In this document: piece by piece, positions 13,807-24,844 of the stretch
Layout: the number at the start of each line of letters is the position of its first letter
How positions within the stretch are numbered: position 1 is the first letter of the stretch
Assembly (NCBI GenBank): GCA_025093555.1
Contig: JAIWNF010000007.1
Coordinates: 496,001 to 560,000, forward strand
Length of the DNA stretch: 64,000 nt
DNA from: Circinella umbellata
Lineage: Eukaryota; Mucoromycota; Mucoromycetes; Mucorales; Lichtheimiaceae
Reading direction: 5' to 3'
The notes under the pieces: generated by a model
The model's input: only the letters and a program-made list of their open reading frames with translations
Databases searched by the model: none
What the model was told of the DNA's origin: nothing
Translations under genes and position numbers: made by a program

Positions 13807-15062
13807 ATGCCTGAATTTCGACCTTCGTTGTCGTCGGTAAGGGATGATAGTTGGCAACAAAAAATTTCAGCAAAAGTTTCTGCATTGTGTCCACAAACTC
13901 CTCCTTCACTCAACATCCAGCCTTTCCTGGAATTGCTTGGGTAAAAGCGATAGTACTGATGAAGATCAACAACTACCTGCATTTTCAGCTATTCCAAAGA
14001 GCAGAACGGATACACGCAAGCGCGTCGAAATGTATGGTGAGCTATGTGGAAAAATTGGTGAAAAATCCAATGGTGTTATTCTTATTTACAAACGTGACAC
14101 AAAGTTTTATGCTGTCAAACGGTTTCGCAAACCTAAACGGAATGAAAATACCAAAGAATATATGAAGCGACTTGCGAGCGAATACTGTATTGCCTCGTCA
14201 GTCAGTGCGCATTCCAACATCTTGAAGAGCATAAATCTTGTAATTAAAGAAGATATATACTGTACAGTAATGGAATATGTAGGTATAATATTAATTTAAT
14301 AGTAATGTAGTGGCTTTATGTGAAATTTGAATTTGATGATGCATAGAAAACCATACTTGTTTTCATGCATACAGTTTGCTAACATTTACTGCTTTACTGT
14401 TATTTGTTCTGACATCTTCCTGTATATTATTATACATTATAGTGCACTGGCGGTAATTTATTTGCATGTATCAAGGAAGGTCGAATGGCAACTGATTATG
14501 AACGAGCATGTTGCTTCAAACAAATGATCCGTTGTTTAACTTTACTTGCACTCATTAGGAGTTGCACATCGTGATCTGAAACCCGAAAATTTATTGTGGA
14601 CCGCACGGGGCCAGCTTAATATTGACGACTTTGGTGTTTCGAACGCCATATGACAATGATTATGATACTCAAGCAGGAGCAATTAAAAGAGTGACGTTGT
14701 CTTCGTCTATCACTGAAAAGCAACAAAGAAGACTGAGCAATCCATCACGGCAACAGAATCAAGTCGGTTCCTTACCTTATCTAGCACCTGGATATTTTCC
14801 CAAGAAGGAAACGATTAATATATCATCGCCTATATTAAGATCTGATGCTGGAGATATCTGGAGCGCTGGAATTGTTTTGTATTGTCTTTACCGGAATGGG
14901 TTGCCATGGAAACAAGCAACTAAAAGTGATTCCGGATTCAATACTTTAAGTACGTATGTATTTCGCTTTTTTGATGATAAATGGAATTTAGTTAAAAAAT
15001 TACTTTTGTTTTTTATTATAGTTGTGGCTGCATATAAAAATTTTATTGTGCTTATGTTTTAA
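13807..15062 (+). pseudogene. Npr1/HAL-type Ser/Thr protein kinase, broken copy
   Basis: Kinase subdomains are clear: the FYAVKRF lysine strand at about 14107-14127, a conserved intron at 14279-14442 after MEY, then CTGGNLF, the catalytic loop HRDLKPEN at about 14568 and DFG at about 14626. They lie in different frames: the frame shifts once between [10 protein letters not shown] and YLHSLG (about 14535-14550) and again after DFGVSN (about 14640-14655). The residue before DFG is Asp where Ala is usual. The upstream ATG at 13807 runs into a stop at 13942 and cannot be spliced cleanly to the kinase frame. The C-terminal subdomain XI is absent. The intact relative is at 32845-34713; it shares the MEY intron but has one more, after HRDIK. 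Single-base assembly errors could explain one lesion but hardly all. Confidence 0.75.
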
Positions 15063-15104
15063 GGTTTCTGTTTTTTTTCAAAAAAAAAAAAAAAAGACCA
15101 TTAA

Positions 15105-15215
15105 ATTACTATCGTCGGTTCCTCGGTTCCTCTCGGTTCCTCACGGTTCGGTTCCGTTCGATTCTTACTAAAGGTCGGTTCGATTCGGTTCTCCTAAGAA
15201 ACCGAACCGAATCGA
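15105..15215. repeat. CGGTTC-rich repeat with hairpin
   Basis: Short direct repeats of CGGTTCCT-like units at 15116-15165 are followed by a perfect inverted repeat, GTTCGATTCGGTT and its complement AACCGAATCGAAC, separated by about 14 bases. It lies just after the truncated end of the kinase pseudogene and an oligo-T/oligo-A stretch (15065-15097). It resembles the end of a small fold-back element, but I could not find a target duplication. Confidence 0.5.
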
Positions 15216-15463
15216 ACTATGTCATAGTATTCATAAGGTTACACACAATTGTTAGAATAGAACTAAAAGTATGTTGATGTAGGTATAAAGACAAGTATAA
15301 TATTGCATGATATAGGATATGTACCAAATATTCCAAGAGAAAAAATGGATAGAAATGAATACCAGAAATGCAGATAAAGGTATGGTATTTTGATAATGAT
15401 TAATTATGAGAGGTAAAATTTCAAAAAAAAAAAAAAAATTGGAAGGGAAGAAGACTGTCAAAC

Positions 15464-18027
15464 TTACTCTTCGTCATCCTGATCCCCGGGTTTTCTCTTT
15501 TTATTGGCAGTACTTTGGGAGACATATTCAATGCCGACGGAACAATAAGCATCTCCGAGGCCGGTACACAGGAAACAAAGTCTGATATGTTTCGGTTCTC
15601 TTTCTCTGCTTTATACTTTGCTATTGCTTCCATTGTCGATTTTACTACACCCTAACAATCAATACAGATTATAACAGTGAGTAAATGCTTTAACAATAGA
15701 ATAAAGCTGTTATCAATGGTCGAAATCTCAGCTTTCCATACACACAATTGTGTGCCATTCCAAAGACTCGAAGACTCTGAACTGGATCAAGATGGATTAA
15801 AATTGCATGAGATGGTAATCAAATTTGCGTCGCGGCATACCTACCTTTACTTTTAATACGACTTCCAAAATTGGTATATATGTGTCATGAAAGTCGGTCA
15901 GTGTATCTGGGATGCGTTGTTCTCTCAATTTTCTGATACGACACACGTATCCATCAGGAACGTCCATAAGATATGTCGTCATTTGAAGGTCTAATGAAAA
16001 ATAAAAAAAAAACAATTCGCTAAATAAGTTCCAACATATTATGCTCTTATAATAATAATGTAATTATAGATCAATCCTTACGTGAATGAACCAAACCAAC
16101 TACTCTTAAAGAACGAATCGCCTTCTCATCGTAATCCACTTCCGCCATCAGCTTCATCATCATATCCTTCATAGTCTTCGGAAGTTTTATGTATGTCTCA
16201 TGCAACTCTTTTTCTTCAACTCCACTTTCATCATCGAAACCATGCTCAGCAGAGCCGTATTCCAAGTTATCTTTTGTTAAGATCAAATCCGGTTTTACCG
16301 CAGACATATTCGCCTTGATGCTTCCGTCTGATCCTGATCTGTCTTCATCTACGCGTGCTGATCCTGAACAGGTCTGCTGGTCGCTCCTAATAATCGAAAC
16401 ACAAAAGACATTGGCTCTTTTTCTTAAAAAAAAGGTAGAGGTTTTTTTATTCATCTGGAACCTACCGCCACGTTTGTACATGTATGTTTTGGAAAGATGT
16501 GTCGATGGATCTCCATAACAACATAGTCAAGTCACGTTCAACACCCCTGCTGGCCGTTACTGCTACAGTATCCCACCGATAAGCTGACACGACGTCAAGA
16601 ATGCTTCTTTTGGTCCAATCAGAATCGAATTCTCGCACAGGATGAAACCGTGAACTGTCTGCTATTTCCCATATATCATCGCTTGCCTCCTACGTTTTGA
16701 ACCGTTATTACATATTAATAAGCCCATTTAACATGTGCTAGTGTATCGTTATTGATATGTCCTTTACCTTTCACTTAAATTTTTCAAAAAATGTAGTGAC
16801 ACTGTCAGAAAGTAATGACAATGGCAACAAATTATGCTTTTCCACATCTTTTAATTCCTTTTCCGAAAACACCTGTTTTAATCTTTTATCTGACAAGTTC
16901 ATGATCATGCTATGGACAGCACTATAATGAAATATATATTCAAGCTTCAGTAAATTATTACAAAATAGAATGATCAAATTATATCGATACGTACTGTTCA
17001 TGTTGAATATTTTGACCATAGTTATACAACCTGTCTTCTACTGTAGTACTGTCTTTCAATTTCCACTTTTTTTTTGTCGAGCATTTGTTGTTGCTTGTTG
17101 TAAACTGTTAATTTTGTTCATATCCAAGCAATGTGGCCTATAAAAAAAGCAGCAACAAATTAGAGCAATTATGCAGCAGAGTCTATTATATTAAAATCAC
17201 ACAGAAGTTGTAGCTAATTCACAAAAAAGAAAAATTTTCAAGCTGCGTTCTCTCTGTTGTGACATATATAACAGACCCATTTTAACTGAAAAACTATTAT
17301 ACAGCCTTGAATACACTTACTACCAGGCGCGAAGCGCCTTTTGGGGTTCAAAGGGGGGGGAGCCCCCCTTTGCGACGCAAACTGCTAAATGATCCGGAGC
17401 GAAGCGAAGGGACTCATTTATCCAAGCAAAGCGAGGAAGGGTTGCTAGTAACTCTTTAAGCACACAGCTACCTTTGAACCATTACTTGAAGAAGCCTTTT
17501 TTGTTGGTGGTGCTGGTGAAGATGGTGCAGGGAGAAGTGATTGCTGTTTGGCAATAGTTTTCTAAGTCAACAGATACATCATATATAATAGTTTTAAACG
17601 TTCTTAGTATATTATTTATCATCTACCATTTGATATACAATTACTTTTAACACGTCTTCCAGAATACTTTTCCACGCAGGCTGGTCAGTGTTCCAAGTCT
17701 ATAGTAACATAGGTTAAATTAGTTGGAATAATATTGTATATTTGCAGAAGTATATTTAATACCTGGACTTTATTATTTTTAACTTCTTTTTTGAAGCGCC
17801 TATTCCAAGTAGATTGAACATCATAAAAATTGCTATTTTCTGCGATGAATGTCGGTCTACTTTCATGGAAGTCTTTTAATGATGCAACACCTTTGGCATT
17901 CTCGAAATAAGTTTTGAATTCTATAGAAACATTTTAGTTATTAGTATTTGCTATCATTCACGACATTAAACATAGCTATCTATGTATATATCCAACCTTT
18001 TTCTACGATGTCCGTCGATGTTGCCAT
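15464..18027 (-). pseudogene. Mucoromycete-expanded protein of unknown function, broken copy
   Basis: Ten exons can be aligned by splice sites and phase: 17997-18027, 17763-17920, 17627-17698, 17472-17561, 16995-17104, 16768-16921, 16466-16689, 16082-16386, 15845-15990, 15464-15651. The layout matches an uncharacterised family I recall only from mucoromycete genomes: an N-terminal helical part, a Pro/Ala-Ser linker, a KKKWKLKD..VEDRLY segment, AVHSMIMNLSD, a segment with SAVKPDLIL and a basic-acidic tail NKKRKPGDQDDEE that looks like a nuclear signal. The KPDLIL...EYGSAEHG spacing recalls PD-(D/E)XK nucleases, which is only a guess. Two lesions are visible: an in-frame TGA at 16771-16773 just before the donor of exon 6, and a frame change inside the last exon (about 15575-15605). 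The 367-nt fourth intron carries a GC-rich element. Confidence 0.65.
17317..17451. mobile_element. GC-rich multi-hairpin element, sibling of 52611-52699
   Basis: An island of high GC within AT-rich DNA, lying wholly inside an intron (17105-17471) of the broken gene on the minus strand. It contains hairpins at 17325-17339 (AGGCGC/GCGCCT around GAA), 17350-17371 (AAAGGGGGG/CCCCCCTTT), 17369-17381 (TTTGCG/CGCAAA) and 17387-17419 (AAATGA/TCATTT). Its outer ends TTACTACCA and TTGCTAGTAA form an imperfect inverted repeat. The stretch at 17396-17416 (CGAAGCGAAGGGACTCA) closely matches 52647-52667. No target duplication was found here, so the ends are uncertain. Confidence 0.55.
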
Positions 18028-18157
18028 GACGATGTATTTTGTAACGAACCAACTAATAGAACTGTGCAATCCACCTTTTTCAGGTTCAGAATGTCATGCC
18101 AACGATTGCGCAGTTTTTTGTGTAACCCGGTCAGTGCGTATAGCGAACGAATTTCAG

Positions 18158-19998
18158 CTACCAAACTTCTGTAGATGATTCAGGTGCTTTACGACAAATA
18201 TCATGTTTGCAAATTGGACACTATACAAAATATATACAAATTATTAATCATTCCTCTTATACATATACAATCACATAGAGATAAGAATCCCTCTCCTCCC
18301 TATCAAGTAAAATATCACTTACAAACTTTTTATGTGTTGTTAACCAAGCATCTACACATGTAGTATGAAATTCATGTACAGGTAATTTTGTTACAAAATC
18401 CGTCGGAGCCGATTCATTTTTTCTTCGTGTTGTTATCGTAAACGTCATGTCAAATATATGAATACAGTGAGTATTCGTTAAACAGGTACTCAATATATGT
18501 GAGGGTTTGTACCGGTTAAGCGAACTGCCGGTTTAACGAATTAAAACGCAGCTGGTACTAATATGTAGAATATACTGAAAAAATAACCAAGCTGTAAGGA
18601 TAGGATAAAAAAAATGATAGCTGATATAATGTATGTATGCCATTATGAGCTAATATTTTGGTGATAAAAGTGATATTACGTAGTGTACAATATTCATCGA
18701 ATAGTGATAGTTAACCAGAGACAGGATTAATAATGAATGTACAACAAAGTGTATTTAAAATATGGACCTTGGTTAGCGGGTGAATAAATGAGTAAAAATG
18801 AATTGTACCAGCAACATAATTACATACGTACAGTACTCAATGGTAATAAACAAGTACGTGACAAAGTTGAAAAGAAATACATACATACCCAGATAAGAAA
18901 GAAGAAAAAGCATCTGTGTGAAGTTGGTGAAAAAGAGACATTGTTATCAACAAGGTGTTGAGAAGGTTTCTTTTGACGGCAAGAATGATTTGTGTATTTT
19001 CATTTTCTATGAAAACAAAGTAGCCAAATGAAAACAAAGGGAAGAGCTGAGATGACGTTAAAGGAAGGCCGTGTCAATAATGTTACCAATAAAGACTGAT
19101 ATTATATTATATAAGATAAAATAATACTATTATAGACCCGGTAAATATTTAAGAAAGCTCACCGGATACCGATTTAGCAAATAACCGGTATTTTACTAAG
19201 TATATAAAGAATATTTAAGAGACACTACCGGTTTAGCGAATACTCACTGTAACATCATGACAGTCGGTGATAATACGACTACAAGTAACATATCTAGTAA
19301 AGGTCTATCCCCCAAACAAAAAATATATATTTCCCATATATACACCACACACACACACAACTCGAAGAAAGAATATATATAAAAAACAAAATCCATAGAT
19401 GTAAAAAAGAAACATACGTACCATTAAATAAAATGACAGACAACGAGACATACCATGTAAGCATATGCTTGATATTGATGTTGAGCAACAAAAACACTTG
19501 ATATATGAACATCAGAAGTATCACCTTTATATATATATATTTATATATAATTTACTATCGTTAATATTTATATGTATATATCAAAGGAAGTGTAGTATAA
19601 AAAAAAGATATATGATTTACCAGGTGCATACATGGTGATCCAACCGTTATAATGTTTATCTCCGACTACAGCAGCCAAGGCTCCACTATCCTGCATGGCT
19701 CTCACCTTATCCACAAAGAACATTCACCCCGCTCAATTAAAGCAACCCGGTTTTCTGTTGGTGGCGTGACAGGATTACATCCAAATCGTTTCTCTTCGTT
19801 AGATGGTGTTAATGACCTGCCTACCAATTCTTCTTCTGTAAGTCTTGGTCTAAATGCTGCTACTCGATCAATATACGTTTCATTCGTTGCCTTTTGTTTT
19901 AAAATCTTTAAGTGAGTAACTGCTAGTACTATTTTTTTTTTGCCAAGCATAAACTTCACTCTCGCACAGGAGCTGCTTTTCATTTTCTCATTGTACAT
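18158..19998 (-). pseudogene. PA-TM-RING type E3 ubiquitin ligase, broken copy
   Basis: Read on the minus strand, the 5' part (19998 downwards, true start not found) encodes a protease-associated domain: NETYIDRVAAF, then ALIERGECS and, after a one-base frame change near 19722-19730, DKVRAMQDSGALAAVVGD, followed past an intron by ISSVFVAQHQY. A short hydrophobic stretch near 19258-19295 fits the membrane helix. The 3' part encodes RING-H2 remnants: HEFHTTCVDAWL, an intron, then CPICKHD and the stop at 18158-18160. Family members (RNF13/RNF167-like) act on endosomal membranes as E2-dependent ligases. Here the first zinc-binding cysteines of the RING are missing: KLPVH runs directly into EFHTTC, as if the segment between had been deleted. 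A 785-bp MITE separates the membrane helix from the RING. Three independent lesions make a functional product very unlikely. Confidence 0.7.
18465..19249. mobile_element. Tc1/mariner- or pogo-like MITE, 785 bp
   Basis: The ends are inverted repeats of about 26 bases that start CAGTGAGTATTCG on each side and differ at about three positions. TA dinucleotides flank both ends (18463-18464 and 19250-19251), the target signature of the Tc1/mariner/pogo superfamily. Internal copies of the CCGGTTTAGCGAA-like motif lie near 18511-18540 and 19160-19190. There is no transposase frame, so the element is non-autonomous. It sits inside the PA-TM-RING pseudogene. Confidence 0.75.
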
Positions 19999-19999
19999 A

Positions 20000-20144
20000 A
20001 TAATAATAATAATAAACTATAATAACAAAAAAGACTTACAACCACAATAACAGCAGCATGTGTCAGTTGTACAATTGTGAATAATTATAATAGTAATGTT
20101 ATGCAAACTCGCCAAGAAGCACACATGATGTTATAAATTGTATA

Positions 20145-20186
<42 letters not shown>

Positions 20187-20689
20187 TGTATTTTTTGTTG
20201 GTGTTTAGAAAGGTTAAAAAGACAAAAGAGTATTGTGTATATTATATAATACTTAATAATAAGAAGCAAAAAAAAAAAAAAAGAGATAATAAAAAAATTA
20301 TAGTGCGATGCTGCGTTTGTTGTTATTGTGTGTGTGTGTGTGTGTGTGTCTCGCATGTATAACATAAAAATAACACATGAACTTTTTTATTATTATTTAT
20401 AAATCAAGCTTTTCTGCCTTGACTGATAACTCGTCTGCTAACTCCCATTTATTTTTATTATTATTATTATCACTTTTTTCTTTAGCTATTTTTGGCACTT
20501 GTTCCGTATTCTATATTTTATCAAAAAAAAAAAAAAATGAATATGATCCAAATGGGACATAACAAGAGACATTATTTATATTTATTTATATATGAAAAAA
20601 ACCCATCAAATTAATAATATATTTTTACAATCCCTTTTCTCCTATCAAACAACAATTTCAAAACGTTAGCGAATGCTTGATCCAAGCTT
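20000..20689. other. Low-complexity spacer
   Basis: No gene is supportable. It contains a (TA)n run of about 40 bases at 20142-20184, an A tract near 20269-20282, a (TG)n run at 20326-20349, a (TTA)n patch near 20455-20470 and a second A tract near 20522-20536. Confidence 0.6.
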
Positions 20690-21005
20690 GACAGTCTTCC
20701 CGGAAAATATGCTCTGATGCTCTTTAAATGCGATTATTTAACCTGGTATTAAGTCTTACAGAGGCAGGATCCTTACTGACGACATCTTTAAGTTTCGACC
20801 AACATTCCTCGATGGGGTTTGTATGTTGGTGGAAGGTAAATAATCTCGAAACCGCGCTCTGTAACCCAATCCTTGACATCAATCATCTTTGCGACTTTAA
20901 TATCATTTTTTGTATTGTATGGAACACGAGAATGACGCGCAGACACATTATTGCTGCTGGTGCAGTCTCCAGACTGTTCTTTTTCTTCTATCTTTTCTTG
21001 TAATT
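20690..21005 (-). pseudogene. DDE-type transposase remnant (Tc1/mariner-like)
   Basis: On the minus strand a decayed frame reads DVKDWVTERGFEIIYLPPTY and, one frame over, PIEECWSKLKDVVSKDP. This is the end of the DDE_3 domain of Tc1/mariner-like transposases: the second Asp region is lost, while the PPY...NPIEE.W block with the third catalytic acid is still readable. A frameshift falls near 20820. The flanks hold no other readable transposase sequence. It is a dead fragment and its original ends cannot be placed. Confidence 0.6.
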
Positions 21006-21693
21006 AATGTCTGCAGCGCCCTCCCATTCCATATAGTTTTGGAAAAGTAACAATTCTCTCGTCGATGGCGGTATTATTATCATCAATGGTGATATCATTC
21101 CCCATGATAGCAGTAAAAATAATAAAAAAAAATCATCGTCTTGTCTGAATATTATAACCAGCACCACGTACTATATATATATGTTTGAAGTTTTATTGGT
21201 TCAAATTCATAGCCATTCCATTCTTAGAAATGAATAACTTGAATTTGCTTGGCGTGGCTCAATTTCGCTCAGGTAGCTCAATTCAACAAAGTGGCCCATT
21301 TTCAAAATCATCGCTCATTTTTATTTTACATGGCCAAATACAATTTCCAACACTGCACCTTCGAGTCCTTAGTGTTTGCTTTATCTTATGCTCGATATCA
21401 ATATCCAATCTTGGATTTCGGCTGCCAATATCATAGCAGCAGATAATTGGTGTAGGTCTATAACTAATTTACTTTTTTTTTATTTACCTATGCTTTCGTT
21501 CAACTAGTGTAATTATATGGATACCCCCTCATAACTTCATCAAAATGAACCTTTATACCTTATACATATTTTCTACTCATATGACTATTTTATCCGTTTT
21601 TTATATGTAAACATCTGTACATACCCTTTCTCCCACCACTTTATTCTATTATTTAAGGCACAAAATAAATATTACAGATATTTATTTATTTAT
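21006..21693. other. Spacer between transposase remnant and ZZZ3-like gene
   Basis: I see no supportable gene on either strand. An open stretch on the plus strand at 21185-21436 has no recognisable domain. The last 40 bases are the 3' flank of the minus-strand ZZZ3-like gene. Confidence 0.4.
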
Positions 21694-22102
21694 TTAAAGT
21701 CCAAGGTAACTATATTCACCCAAATATTCATTCGGAGCATAATCATTATCTGCATAGTATGGAAGTGGATTGGCTACGTGAATCGCTTCGAATGTATGAT
21801 CTGCTGTATGTTGATCTACGCCCATCCATTCCCAGAAAATAAGATAAAAGAACATAAAGGTTATGCGTAAGTATACTGATATTCATATAAAAACAAATAA
21901 ATATTAACATACCATTTTGGAAAGTACCAGCCGCCATACATTTACTACAAAGATCAATTTCTTCACTGACATCACAAACTGTACACTTGTAGCGTACGCC
22001 AATAATCGGTTCTGTTCCACATGCATCACACTAAAAAAAATCAAAATCCCTCACCTGTGTTAGATAATTTCTCACATGGTTCAAACACGAAAGTAGCACA
22101 CG

Positions 22103-22152
<50 letters not shown>

Positions 22153-24573
22153 CATATACATTATAAAAAAAACTTACAGCATATCCTTCATGTATAACCA
22201 CTTCACTAGATCCGAGATCTCCGGTTACGCCTTCCATTGGCTACATATTAGTAATAAAACAACCATCAACAATGAGAGATTTGTTCAAAAAATCAAAATA
22301 AAGGCATACACCTGATTAGGTAATTTTTCACACATTTCTTTTTGCTAGCCCCTATTTTTCCCTTAAGCAATAGTAGACTTACCTCATCTTTTGCTTTTGA
22401 ATTAGCAGCATGTAGCATTGCTTGTTTCACATCATTATCCTCCTCATCGTCAGACATAAGTGCAGAAGGTGGTCCATGGGATGTAAAATAATGCGCCCCT
22501 GATATTCTATTATCATCATGATTTTAATTTAAATATGCTTTTTCATTTAAGCGTTTGCTTATTGTTGTTTGGTTATTGAAGTCCCCTACCTTGTACTTGT
22601 TATACCACCAGAAACCATTGTATTATATCCAGCACCAGAAGTTCGCATTGATGGTTTTGGCCTTTGAACATTGGAAGAAACATTATTATTACTGCTATTG
22701 CTACTGGGAGTACTAGGTGCACTAGCACTAGCAGCAGTAGCAGAAGCTGCAGAAGCCGTACTCACGGTAGCTGTCGCTCCACCACCTCTTGATTTAACCT
22801 TTGAAATTTTACCTCGTCTAACACCGCCGCCTCTTGAAATTTTCGTCGTTCCTGTAGATGACGGGATAGATACTCTTCCGGGTACAGGTAATCCCAATTT
22901 CGCTAATTTTATGAAATACTTTTGTACACGACTTGCCACCTGCTTTGATGATCGAGTTCCTAGTGCTTTTGATATTTTATTATACCGTTGTGCCTGTACT
23001 TGTTCATCAGGATATATTTCAAGTAGCTCTTCCAGTCGACGCTATTATTATAATATTATAATATTATGAGTCTTATTCTATTCCCGTTTAATTCCTACAT
23101 TGAATAAGCTTTTTCTTCCCTCTTTTCTTTTACCTGTTCTTCATCGGTCCATGGTTGATTGTATGTCGGAGCCCTAGTTTCCAACTAAAATGAAATGGGT
23201 CCAATTAATATCACTATAATGTAACTTCCTTCTCCTTTTTTTCTGCCTTTACCTCCATATCATGTTCTAATAGCATTTCATCGATCCCATCTGAATCATT
23301 GGCTGGGTATCGATGTCTTGTAGTAATACTAAAATCAAAATTGATCGTCATACTGTGAGTTACACTATATAAGCTACATCCTTCCAATATTTTTTTAAAA
23401 AAAACTTACTTTTCTTTTGGCCTCCACATAATTGGTACACTTTCACCCATTGTTGTTATGGCTGATTCACTTGGAGTACTGCTATTACTTGCTCCCGTTT
23501 GTACGATGGAAGTCCTTCGTTTTCCTTTTCCCTTCCCAAGTCCAGAGTCATTCTTAGATGTTTCATCGTCGGAATCTCGATCAGATCCTTCTGAAACAGA
23601 TCCTGCTCTTGAAGGTAATTCTCTGACGACACGAGATACTCTTGCTGTTTCTTGTTGCAAATAATTTACGGTACTTGACGGTGGATTTGACTCTTGGCGA
23701 TAAAATGGTCCAGAATGATCTAGTAAGCTCTACATATTATTTTGTTGTCAGCAAAGTTAGCGGATAATAATAATAAGAAGATTTATAAAAAACTTTAATG
23801 ACTACTTACTCGATATGCTTGTAATGGCTTATTAATATTTTGTGCCAAACTTGATAGATAAGCTTTATTAACATAATAAATAAAGTAAATAAATTAGTAA
23901 ATAAGACAGATATAGACGAACCGATTGATATTAAAATTCTTTCTACATTTGTACCAGTTTGTTCTGCAATACGACTATCAGGCAAGGATCGATATTTGGT
24001 CCAATCAATAACAGGAACACTTGCGATTTTTTGTAGTTTTGGGACACGTCGTCTGGATGATTTCTATAAGCCGTCATAGATCGGATATTAACATAAGAGA
24101 ATAATTATCAATAGTAAACTATTTATTTACCTTTTCTTTAAGATCAACTAAAAAGTCATAAGGCTTGTCAAGGGCTTCTTTTTTTAACGTATTAAGTGTA
24201 TCAATATCTTGGTTCGCTTTTTTTAACTGATGGCGTAGGAGATTCAATGCGTTTAATGTGCTTTGATAACTAAGAAATCAAAAAAAAAAACCAGAAAAGA
24301 AAAAAGTTGTGTTATGCGCGTGAGTTTATTAGGTTATCTATATGTTATATAGGTCAACAATAAATCAACATAAATCTAATCAGGAATCAGGAAAAGAAGA
24401 AGAGCATACTCGTCATTTTTTGTCAAAGCATTCTGATTGTTATCGTCTTGCCGGTTGCTATCATTGCTCGTTTGTTCGTTTTCCAATTTCACCGGCTTTG
24501 AAGAATGTGTTGAAGACTTTTTGTTCGTGGTTGTCGTTGCTGTTTGCTCGGCAACAGGTGCTTGAATCGGCAT
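21694..24573 (-). CDS. ZZZ3-like SANT/ZZ-domain chromatin protein
   Basis: Twelve exons join in frame: 24410-24573, 24131-24269, 23922-24063, 23810-23862, 23410-23729, 23253-23328, 23134-23184, 22590-23041, 22383-22506, 22178-22240, 21913-22030, 21694-21815, giving 607 aa. An N-terminal helical segment (about 53-100, [18 protein letters not shown]) resembles the coiled coil of animal ZZZ3. A SANT/Myb domain at about 305-365 starts [15 protein letters not shown] and ends [17 protein letters not shown] zinc finger lies at about 529-565 (CDACG, CTVCD, DLCSKC), followed by a C-terminal H..F motif and a Tyr-rich tail. Animal ZZZ3 is the reader subunit of the ATAC histone acetyltransferase complex; that role here is inferred. 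The Ala/Ser-rich stretch at about 405-445 is low complexity. It shares a 271-bp divergent promoter with the ACT-domain gene. Confidence 0.85.
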
Positions 24574-24844
24574 CCTTTCAAGATCATGTGGGTCCAAATG
24601 GAAGAAAAAAGAAATATCGAAATGGTCTTCTTTTGAAAGAAAAAGTGTCAGTATGCAAAATGGAAAAAAAAAAGTGGAATAAGATCTAGAAAAGCCCCTC
24701 TCAATTTTTTTTTCGCTTTTGTCGAAACAAAAATCTCTGGCGGTGAAAATATATGCCGATCCAAACCACAACTTCTTGTTCTTTTCACATAGTTATCTCT
24801 CACCCTTTCTCTCTTTCTCCCTTTTATCCGTTTTGAACTTCAAA
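24574..24844. promoter_or_regulatory. Divergent promoter of ZZZ3-like and ACT-domain genes
   Basis: The two start codons are separated by 271 bases. The plus-strand side is pyrimidine-rich (24778-24830), as is common before fungal start sites. No specific factor site is evident. Confidence 0.5.

Noticed and set aside
13837..13870. A 34-nt intron that would join the ATG at 13807 to the kinase frame
   Set aside because: It would fit phase and has a GTAAGG donor, but 34 nt is shorter than any other intron in the window and the resulting peptide looks less protein-like.
15150..15215. GGTTCGATTC resembling a tRNA B box
   Set aside because: It is part of a repeated CGGTTC array and hairpin; no A box, acceptor stem or anticodon arm can be formed around it. 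I found no tRNA or rRNA gene in the window.
24719..24844. N-terminal extension of the ACT-domain protein
   Set aside because: The extension is encoded by a pyrimidine-rich leader and has no similarity to the domain; the ATG at 24845 begins the conserved part.
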